DNA from: an uncultured Granulosicoccaceae bacterium
Lineage (GTDB): Bacteria > Pseudomonadota > Gammaproteobacteria > Granulosicoccales > Granulosicoccaceae
NCBI GenBank assembly: GCA_937930305.1
Contig: CALGLE010000037.1
Coordinates: 18,089 to 82,088 of the forward strand
DNA: 64,000 bases
Direction of reading: 5' to 3'
The notes beneath the pieces are model-generated. The model was not told the origin of the DNA. It did no database searches and was given only the letters and a program-made list of their open reading frames with translations. The position numbers and the translations under genes were made by a program. Shown piece by piece: positions 18,119 through 24,886 of this stretch (positions are counted from its first letter, which is position 1; every line of letters starts with the position of its first letter).

Positions 18119-18355
18119 ATGGCAAGCATTAATATCTCACTGCCTGAGCAGATGCGGGAATGGGTTCAATCTCAGATAGAGACAGGGAGCTACTCAAGTA
18201 GCAGTGACTACGTAAGAGATTTGATTCGCAAAGACCAAGAGCGACGCGATAAAGTGGCTGCACTTCAACGGGCCATTGACGAGGGTATAGACAGCGGAGC
18301 TGCTGAAGATTTTAGCTTTCAGGATTTCAAACAGAGAATGCAAGCTAAGAAATAG
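18119..18355 (+). CDS. parD: ParD-type antitoxin
   Basis: 78-residue antitoxin. The N-terminal ribbon-helix-helix is visible as MASINISLPEQMREWVQSQI with SYSSSSDYVRDLIR, classic for the CC2985/ParD family. The acidic C-terminus binds the toxin. The ATG at 18119 matches the family start; an in-frame upstream start at 18050 would add unconserved residues across the operator. It is followed 2 bp later by parE. It is encoded in cassette 2. Confidence 0.92.
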   Translation: MASINISLPEQMREWVQSQIETGSYSSSSDYVRDLIRKDQERRDKVAALQRAIDEGIDSGAAEDFSFQDFKQRMQAKK

Positions 18356-18357
18356 AC

Positions 18358-18670
18358 ATGTCGCGTTATCGGTTAACTCCGGCAGCTCAAATTGACCTTG
18401 AATCAATATGGGACTACACAGCAGAGACGTTCGGGATCAATCAAGCATTGATCTACACCAATGGTCTTGAATCGGCTTGTGCATTGTTAGCTGACGCTCC
18501 GCTGATAAACCGACCTAGACCTGAATACACTCCTGAGGTAAGAATATACCCTCATGCAGAGCATCTTCTTGCTTTATGTAATTAATGACGGTGTAGTTGA
18601 AATCATCCGATTCCTTCACTCGAGTATGGATGTTGATTCTCAGCTGGAACATAATGGATCAGGGGAATGA
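18358..18670 (+). pseudogene. parE: ParE-type toxin with a single frameshift
   Basis: The first frame encodes MSRYRLTPAAQIDLESIWDY through YPHAEHLL and then stops early at 75 aa. Shifting frame at about 18571 restores the missing C-terminus, LYVINDGVVEIIRFLHSS followed by MDVDSQLEH and a stop at 18668. Together they make a normal-length ParE (about 100 aa). One extra base near 18571 explains the break. ParE toxins poison DNA gyrase; this copy is probably dead unless the base is a sequencing error. The intact parD would then have no toxin to hold. Confidence 0.85.
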
Positions 18671-18702
18671 AACACCAGCAATCAGTAGCATCATGCAAAC
18701 AT

Positions 18703-18754
18703 GCCTAACGAGGCGCATGGAGCAATCACTTGCAGCTCATGCGCGATGTTAGAT
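18703..18754 (+). other. attC recombination site of cassette 2 (52 bp)
   Basis: R'' box GCCTAAC at 18703-18709 and R' box GTTAGAT at 18748-18754. The arms pair well: CTAAC with GTTAG, GCGCATG with CATGCGC and AGC with GCT, leaving one extra G in the left arm as an extrahelical base, plus an unpaired central spacer. This is the canonical folded-attC layout, though the site is at the short end of the size range. Confidence 0.85.
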
Positions 18755-18874
18755 TTGTCCGGTGAATATTTGCTAAAACAGTATCTGTTATCAGCAGTTA
18801 TTTGTACTTATTTAGTAGCTGAGAAAATAGATACTATTCCTTATTCATGAAAAATTTAAAGTGGGTTTAGTGTA

Positions 18875-19256
18875 ATGAAAGTACGTTCAATCGATGCACC
18901 GGAATCACCAACAGCTGGTAGTTACTCTCAAGCAGTCGAGGTAACAGGAGCCTCGAAGTTATTATTTATATCAGGCCAAATTGGAATGGCACAAGATGGG
19001 ACTGTTCCACCTGTATTTGAATTACAGTGTAGGGTTGCATGGGATAATATCAAAGCGCAACTGTCAGCTGCAGAAATGACAGATTGCTAATCTTGTTAAA
19101 GTAAACACTTTCCTATCAGATCGAAAATATGCAGATGAAAACGCTAGGATTAGAACTGAGATGTTAGAAGGGAATCGTCCGGCTAACTCATCTATGGTTG
19201 CTACAATTCTTGATAGTGATTGGCTTCTAGAAATTGAGGCAGTTGCGGCGAATTGA
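18875..19256 (+). pseudogene. RidA/YjgF-family protein gene with a frameshift
   Basis: The first frame gives MKVRSIDAPESPTAGSYSQA through QLSAAEMTDC and stops at 19090. The next frame continues at once as IANLVKVNTFLSDRKYADEN up to DSDWLLEIEAVAAN and a stop at 19254. Joined, they form a complete RidA-like protein of about 127 aa with the family's SGQIG and C-terminal LLEIEAVA. One extra base near 19083 accounts for the break. RidA proteins deaminate reactive enamine/imine intermediates. It occupies the third cassette position; no closing attC was found after it. Confidence 0.82.
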
Positions 19257-19434
19257 TTTTTGATGCATCTAGATAGTCCATGACATATAAAAATATGTGC
19301 AGATTCGTTGTTTTAGCTTAAATCCGATAATGAACAAAAAGAATAGATCTGTGAGATGGCTGGTATTTCCTCGCCTGCTTAGTAAACCATCAGAAAACGT
19401 CATACACTGCCTGCAACACCCAGTACAGACGTCT

Positions 19435-20193
19435 TCACTTAATACGACATTCATCTGGCGTAGGCACAGCCAAATAAGTTTCCACCGGTATATCAACCAA
19501 ACCATACAAACTCAGCGTGTTTTGTTGAATCTCGTTTAGCGATCGAATGCCAGTTTTTAGCGCTTGATTCACTAATGCCGCATCGAATTGCTTTGAACAA
19601 ATAAACGGCAGTGTGGGTGTGGGTTGTGTGTATTCCAACACGCGCAGTTCACGGGTAAAAGCATCGTGTTGTTGCATGAGGTGATAGGACAACGCATCCA
19701 ATGCCGCAAGATCCGCATCTGCGCTGGCAACCGCTAGTGCGGATGCGCGATGGGCTCCGGAGAACCGTGGTGCGTTTGGCCAGCTGAGCCCGGCGTTCTG
19801 CCAATGATTTTTTAACGCAGCATAGCCAGATTGTGAACCAACTTCGTTGCATATCACTCGGCTGAATTCAAACTCCTTAAGGGTTGCGCGTGCATCGTTG
19901 GCTCGAACCACGATGACGCTGCGATAGTAGCCGGGTGGGCAAGCTGGCAGGCGCACTTGCGGTGAACCGACTAGGTGCACGTGAGGGTGTAAAGCGGTTC
20001 TGAATGGAAGGCCACACGTTTGGCTAAGTATTAATTTTTCATCTAACCACACATTCAGGCCGCAGGCTTTTGGGGTGAGGTGTTTTGGTGCGTCAATTCC
20101 CTGCTCCAATAGCGCATCACGAACTCCCGACCAAAGTGCATGCAGTGCATCGAGCGTTTCGGCTCGTTCATACATCGGCAAACTGGCAATCAT
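19435..20193 (-). CDS. PhnD-like binding protein lacking a signal peptide
   Basis: 252-residue protein of the phosphonate/phosphate-binding PhnD fold. Typical segments are CPPGYYRSVIVVRAND, NEVGSQSGYAAL, GAHRASALAVASADADLAAL and DALSYHL. Periplasmic members start with a signal peptide, but here the ATG at 20193 gives MIASLPMYERAETLDAL, which is not hydrophobic. It is therefore probably cytoplasmic or a ligand sensor. The start overlaps the desaturase stop (ATGA), so translation is coupled to it. No ABC permease or ATPase is nearby. The function is unknown. Confidence 0.75.
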   Translation of the reverse strand: MIASLPMYERAETLDALHALWSGVRDALLEQGIDAPKHLTPKACGLNVWLDEKLILSQTCGLPFRTALHPHVHLVGSPQVRLPACPPGYYRSVIVVRANDARATLKEFEFSRVICNEVGSQSGYAALKNHWQNAGLSWPNAPRFSGAHRASALAVASADADLAALDALSYHLMQQHDAFTRELRVLEYTQPTPTLPFICSKQFDAALVNQALKTGIRSLNEIQQNTLSLYGLVDIPVETYLAVPTPDECRIK

Positions 20194-21131
20194 TCCGTGT
20201 GACTTTTGCTGCGGCTTTCGGGAGTTAGTAATGGGTGCGGCACGGGGTCTTTGGCAGTAAAAAAATAGTGTTTGAACACTAGCCAATAACTGCTGTAGTG
20301 ATAGTGGTTGTTTAACTTATCGAAATAGTCTTGGTGTTTTTCATAGCATGCCGGCAACAGATACCAGGGCAATCTAGGGTGCTTGTGGTGCACAGTATGT
20401 AAGTTGTTAAACAAAAAAATCCAAGCGAACGGGCCGCGGTCATTCACGATGGCGGTGCGTGAATCGACTGAGGGGCTGGCTTTATGTTCTAAGAACGTAC
20501 GCACTCTGAGTAGGCTCAGCGCACCATAGGCAGCAAGAAGCCAGGCCCCAATCGACCAATTGGCAACACCAATAAACCAAAGCGACGCTAGAGCAATGCC
20601 TAAAGCGTGCAGCCCATAGGCTTGCAAAATGTGTTTGTCGCCGCGTACCGCAGCTTTTAAATCACCACGATAAAAATCCCAAGTACCGATAATTGGGCCA
20701 ATTAGCATTCGACCTAACAAGGTATTGTTGAATCGATAAATACGGCGCAACCATTGGGGTTTTCGTTGCCAAGTGGCGGGGTCTAAATACTGGCTTTCAG
20801 GGTCGTCGTAAGGATCAGTTAAGTGTTCATCTTGGTGGTGTGCCAGGTGGGTTGTTTTAAAACGTAAATACGGAATGAATAATCCGACAGCGGGAAACCC
20901 CATTAAGTCGTTTAACCCAGCTTGCTTGAACGGATTGCCGTGTAATAGCTCATGTTGCAGCGAAGAATGTAAAGCCAGTAAGACGGATAACAACGGTATG
21001 GCGACGAAGTAACTGAGTATTGCGGCGAAGTAGGTGACGGTTGCAATACCGATATAGCAAACCGCTAACAAAGCAAAGGTGGGCCATTGAATACGAGCAG
21101 CAGGGGAACACTGTGTCGGTCGATCAGTCAT
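20190..21131 (-). CDS. Membrane fatty-acid desaturase-type diiron enzyme (second of pair)
   Basis: 313-residue integral membrane protein with the three histidine boxes of the desaturase/hydroxylase superfamily: HSSLQHELLHG, HLAHHQDEH and NLHTVHHKHP. Several hydrophobic helices separate them. The ATG at 21131 (MTDRPTQ) is chosen; one five codons earlier is possible. It is coupled at both ends to its neighbours. It could act on a fatty acyl chain or another lipid; the substrate is not readable. Confidence 0.87.
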   Translation of the reverse strand: MTDRPTQCSPAARIQWPTFALLAVCYIGIATVTYFAAILSYFVAIPLLSVLLALHSSLQHELLHGNPFKQAGLNDLMGFPAVGLFIPYLRFKTTHLAHHQDEHLTDPYDDPESQYLDPATWQRKPQWLRRIYRFNNTLLGRMLIGPIIGTWDFYRGDLKAAVRGDKHILQAYGLHALGIALASLWFIGVANWSIGAWLLAAYGALSLLRVRTFLEHKASPSVDSRTAIVNDRGPFAWIFLFNNLHTVHHKHPRLPWYLLPACYEKHQDYFDKLNNHYHYSSYWLVFKHYFFTAKDPVPHPLLTPESRSKSHTE

Positions 21132-22029
21132 GCAGATTCTCTGCACGGTATCGCTTATGAAACGCTTGATAGCCAGGAGATGTAATTTGTAGATGCGGCT
21201 GGGTCAACTCGTGAAATTCCGGCAGTCGATGAAAAGGTACGGCTGGATACAAATGGTGTTCAGCGTGATAGGGCATGTTCCAGGCTAAACGATTAATGAC
21301 AGAATGGGTGAATGTGGTGCGCGTGTTCTGGAAATAATTGTCGACCTTGTCGCAACCCCCATGTTCGGCGAGCAGAAACAACCGCAAAAATGGTTGCCCT
21401 ATTAGTAGGGGGACAAGCCATAGCCAAACAATCCAAGTGGAATTAGTCAATAGGCTGCCAATGACTAGCGTGGCATAGGCCGCTAGCATCCATGCTGACT
21501 CCCGTTGAATAACGTGTCGCCGATCTTTTGGAATATAGGCGTCGTGGTTATACCCTAAGGCATTTCTGGCCAGTGTTTTAACGGCTGCGATCCACAGTGG
21601 GATTCCGCTGATGTGCAGCCAATATTGCCTGCGGGTTTTGGGTTTAGGGAAGGTGAGTTCTGGGTCTTTTTGCGGATCGTTTGTATGACGATGGTGTGCG
21701 AAGTGAAATTGCCGGAACCACTCGTTGGGCGTGAGAATCAACCACCCACAAAGGCGTGCTGCCCAAGTGTTCAAGCCAGGTGTTGCGAACGCGGTATTGT
21801 GAATGCACTCGTGTAGGGGTGTGAACAGAAAAACCAGCAAAATCCCGTGCGGCAGTATCCACAAAAGCGAGACCTTGGGGGAAGGAATCTCTAAAACAAT
21901 GCACGTGGTGGTGATGGCCAGCGCCACAAAATGAACAGTAAAGGCCAGCGCACCCTTCGCGTCGGATTTACGGGTTATGCGTTTACGTTGCTCTGAGCTC
22001 AGTGCCTGAATAAACTGCTTAGGGTCCAA
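21124..22029 (-). CDS. Membrane fatty-acid desaturase-type diiron enzyme (first of pair)
   Basis: 301-residue membrane protein with histidine boxes HECIHN, HFAHHRHT and the C-terminal MPYHAEHHLYP, matching the fatty-acid desaturase domain. The MPYHAEHH form is common in lipid and carotenoid modifying enzymes. It starts with TTG at 22029, as no ATG or GTG lies suitably upstream. It is first of the three-gene unit desaturase, desaturase, PhnD-like. Homology between the two desaturases appears limited to the histidine boxes, so they are probably not a recent duplication. Confidence 0.87.
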   Translation of the reverse strand: MDPKQFIQALSSEQRKRITRKSDAKGALAFTVHFVALAITTTCIVLEIPSPKVSLLWILPHGILLVFLFTPLHECIHNTAFATPGLNTWAARLCGWLILTPNEWFRQFHFAHHRHTNDPQKDPELTFPKPKTRRQYWLHISGIPLWIAAVKTLARNALGYNHDAYIPKDRRHVIQRESAWMLAAYATLVIGSLLTNSTWIVWLWLVPLLIGQPFLRLFLLAEHGGCDKVDNYFQNTRTTFTHSVINRLAWNMPYHAEHHLYPAVPFHRLPEFHELTQPHLQITSPGYQAFHKRYRAENLHD

Positions 22030-22039
22030 CCTGTCTGCC

Positions 22040-23275
22040 TTAACCGACGAGCTGATTCATCTCGAATATCGGCAATAGTATGCCAAGTACAATCGTCAGC
22101 ACCACCCCACCCATGATTAAAATGACGATCGGCTCAAACAAGCCCAAAAATAGGGCCATGGCCGAGTTCAATTCTCGCTCTTGATGGGTGGCGGCTTTTT
22201 GCAGCATGTTGTCGAGCTGGCCGGATTGTTCGCCACTGGCTATCAAATGCAGCAACATGGGCGGGAAATAGCCCGTTTTCTCTAAAGAGGTGCCCAGCGT
22301 GGCGCCTTCTCTGACTTGAGCGGCAGCGGTTTTTACCGCAGCTCGCATTGGACGGCTGGTAATAACCGCAGATGAAATATCCAGCGCTTCCAGCACCGGT
22401 ACCCCAGAAGAGGCCAGGATGGCCAAGGTATTAGCAAACTGCGCGGTGTTGTGGCCGCGAATCAGTTTCCGAATGACGGGAATTTTTAACAAAAAGCTGT
22501 GCACGCGAGTTTTGAAGGCCTCACCACGCATGGCCCGCCTGAACAAGACGATGGTGACAAAGATCAGCCCGGCAATGACCAAGCCCCAGCTTCGGACAAA
22601 TTCAGAACTGGCCAGCATCACTCGCGTTAGGGTGGGCAGTTCCTGGTTCATGCCGTCAAACACTTGAACCACTTGCGGCACAACGTAAGCCAGCAAAAAC
22701 GACACAATAAGAACGGAAGCAATCACCAACATGGTGGGGTAAATGAGTGCTTTCTTTATGACGGCCTGAGAGGCTTGTCGCTCTTCGGTGTAATCAGCCA
22801 AGCGTTCCAGTACCGCATCTAAATGCCCGGATTGCTCACCGGCGGCTACCGTAGCTTGATAGATTTCTGGGAAGACTTTGGGGTAATCCCCCAAGGCCGC
22901 CGCCAAGGTGTGCCCTTCTAATACCTTGGCTCTAACCGATAACATTAAAGCCTTAACTCGCGGGCGTTCGGTTTGCCGACTCACCGCCGACAAGGCTTCT
23001 TCAAGTGGCGTGCCGGCCGCACTTAAAGTGGCTATTTGGCGCGTGATTAAGGCCAGTTCACTGGTTTTAATGCCGCCACGAAACGATCGTGCACTGGCCG
23101 AATCGCCTTTGTCTTTACCGCGGCTTTTCCCGCCTGCTGTGGTTTCATTAACTTCTAAAGGCGTGAGCGATTGCTGCCGTAACTGCTGGCGCGCCAAGCG
23201 CGCGGTTTCCGCTTCTAAATAACCTTTTTGTTCTTTGCCACGAACATCAAGCGCTAAGTATTCGAACGCTGCCAT
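22040..23275 (-). CDS. gspF: Type II secretion inner-membrane platform protein GspF
   Basis: 411 residues with two GspF/PilC repeats (about residues 70-195 and 275-400), each ending in helices such as IYPTMLVIASVLIVSFLL and LFLGLFEPIVILIMGGVVL. The repeated AGEQSGHLD and SGEQSGQLD motifs are diagnostic. It forms the inner-membrane platform that couples the GspE ATPase to pseudopilus assembly. It is last in gspC-D-E-F, 14 bp after gspE. Confidence 0.93.
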   Translation of the reverse strand: MAAFEYLALDVRGKEQKGYLEAETARLARQQLRQQSLTPLEVNETTAGGKSRGKDKGDSASARSFRGGIKTSELALITRQIATLSAAGTPLEEALSAVSRQTERPRVKALMLSVRAKVLEGHTLAAALGDYPKVFPEIYQATVAAGEQSGHLDAVLERLADYTEERQASQAVIKKALIYPTMLVIASVLIVSFLLAYVVPQVVQVFDGMNQELPTLTRVMLASSEFVRSWGLVIAGLIFVTIVLFRRAMRGEAFKTRVHSFLLKIPVIRKLIRGHNTAQFANTLAILASSGVPVLEALDISSAVITSRPMRAAVKTAAAQVREGATLGTSLEKTGYFPPMLLHLIASGEQSGQLDNMLQKAATHQERELNSAMALFLGLFEPIVILIMGGVVLTIVLGILLPIFEMNQLVG

Positions 23276-23289
23276 AAAACCTTGTTTGG

Positions 23290-24882
23290 TTAGCCTTCGC
23301 GGGTGACGCGAAGCACTTCTTCTAAAGAGGTTTTACCCTCAAGCACTAAGCGCAGACCATCTTCGTTAATGCCTGGGCCTCGTGTGCGAGCGTATTTTTC
23401 CATGTCGTGTTCGGAAGCGCTGTCGTGAATCATGGTGCGCATGGTTTCATCCACCTCAACCACTTCGTAGATACCGGTTCGACCGACATAGCCGGTGTGA
23501 TTGCATTTGTCGCAGCCGTGCGCCTCGCAAACCTCGCCCGCCTGACTCATGGGCACGCCTAAAGATTTTAATTCAGGCACCGTCGGTGTATGGGCGCGTT
23601 TGCAATCGGTGCACAGTAAGCGCACCAGTCGCTGCGCGACCAAACCCACCAAGCTGGAAGCCAGTAGGAATGGCTCAATGCCCATATCGCGTAAACGCGT
23701 TACGGCACCCACAGCGGTGTTGGTGTGTAGGGTAGATAAAACCAAGTGACCGGTTAATGAGGCTTGAACCGCGATTTCTGCGGTTTCAACATCTCGAATT
23801 TCACCCACCATGACGATGTCCGGATCTTGTCGCAAGATGGCGCGAAGGCCGCGTGCGAAATCCAGTTCCACTTTGTTATTCACTTGAGTTTGGCCGATGC
23901 CGTCCAAGTAATATTCAATAGGGTCTTCAACCGTCAATATAGTGTAGCGCGATGTGTTCAGTCGAGACAACGCGGCATACAAGGTGGTGGTTTTACCCGA
24001 ACCCGTTGGGCCAGTAACTAATATGATGCCGTGCGATAAGGCAAGCGTTTTGGTGAGTGTCTCGAAACTGTGTTGCGGCATGCCCAAGTGTTCCAAGTCC
24101 AATCTACCCGCTTGTCGATCGAGTAAACGCAATACCACGCGCTCACCGTGACCTGAAGGCAGTGTGGACACACGAACATCAACAGGGCGTCCTGCCACTC
24201 GTAACGGAATACGACCATCTTGCGGTAGTCGGCGTTCAGCGATATCCAACTTCGCCATAACCTTTAAACGTGAGATAACCAGCGGCGCGATCTCGCGCGG
24301 TGGCTCCAATAATTTTTGCATCACGCCATCAACGCGATATCGAATCGATAATCGAGTTTCAAACGGTTCAACGTGAATGTCTGAAGCGCCTTTACGTACC
24401 GCTTCGGTCATGATGGCGTTGATGAGTTTAATCACCGGTGCATCATCGGTCGATTCAAGCAGATCTTCGGGCTCTGGCAGTGAGTCGGCCAGTTCGGCTA
24501 AATCGAGGTCATCACCGAAGTCGTCCATGATGTCCATGGCTTGGCCCGTTTCACCTTCGTAGTGGCGGGTAAGTCGAGCGTCGAATTCATCGCTGGAAAT
24601 GGTTTCAGGCGTGAGGGCTTGGCCCGCTTTTCGCCGAGCTTCTGTGATCGCAACCAAGGTGACGCCGGGCTTGTGCACCAGCACCATGGAACCATCGGCT
24701 GCGGTTTCCAGCAGAACGCCATGACGGCGCGCGAATGTATAGGGCAGATCCGTGTTGGGTCTGCGCAACGGAGCGCTGACAGCACCGCTGGCGGGCTGTG
24801 TGTTGTTTTCCATCGCTTCATTGGCCGCGCCTTCCTTAGGCGGCTTGCCAACATCGATGAATTCCGCAGGTTTTATCACCAT
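23290..24882 (-). CDS. gspE: Type II secretion ATPase GspE
   Basis: 530-residue hexameric ATPase powering pseudopilus assembly. Walker A VTGPTGSGKTTT, an Asp box (LTVEDPIEY), Walker B DIVMVGEIRD, a His box (LSTLHTNTA) and the tetracysteine zinc motif (CTDC ... CDKC) are present. The ATG at 24882 (MVIKPAEF) lies 4 bp after the gspD stop and is preferred over longer reads that run into gspD. The N-terminal region before residue ~130 is variable. Confidence 0.93.
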   Translation of the reverse strand: MVIKPAEFIDVGKPPKEGAANEAMENNTQPASGAVSAPLRRPNTDLPYTFARRHGVLLETAADGSMVLVHKPGVTLVAITEARRKAGQALTPETISSDEFDARLTRHYEGETGQAMDIMDDFGDDLDLAELADSLPEPEDLLESTDDAPVIKLINAIMTEAVRKGASDIHVEPFETRLSIRYRVDGVMQKLLEPPREIAPLVISRLKVMAKLDIAERRLPQDGRIPLRVAGRPVDVRVSTLPSGHGERVVLRLLDRQAGRLDLEHLGMPQHSFETLTKTLALSHGIILVTGPTGSGKTTTLYAALSRLNTSRYTILTVEDPIEYYLDGIGQTQVNNKVELDFARGLRAILRQDPDIVMVGEIRDVETAEIAVQASLTGHLVLSTLHTNTAVGAVTRLRDMGIEPFLLASSLVGLVAQRLVRLLCTDCKRAHTPTVPELKSLGVPMSQAGEVCEAHGCDKCNHTGYVGRTGIYEVVEVDETMRTMIHDSASEHDMEKYARTRGPGINEDGLRLVLEGKTSLEEVLRVTREG

Positions 24883-24886
24883 GACA

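Larger units (their letters stand above)
17105..19256 (+). mobile_element. Integron gene-cassette array without integrase in view
   Basis: At least two complete cassettes and a third, possibly truncated one lie head to tail. Boundaries are at the conserved G/TTRRRY cut points: 17105/17106, 17946/17947 and 18748/18749. Cassette 1 begins TTAGAT and its attC R'' box is ATCTAAC, the exact complement. Cassette 2 begins TTAGGC and its R'' box is GCCTAAC, again the exact complement. That pairing is what circular excision predicts and is hard to obtain by chance. The contents are HigBA, ParDE and a RidA-family gene, all on the + strand. No intI gene is present, so this is a CALIN-type cluster or the edge of a larger array. 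Confidence 0.8.

Noticed and set aside
17105..19256. CRISPR or IS element in the island
   Set aside because: No regularly spaced repeats, transposase or terminal inverted repeats; attC logic explains the repeated sequence.
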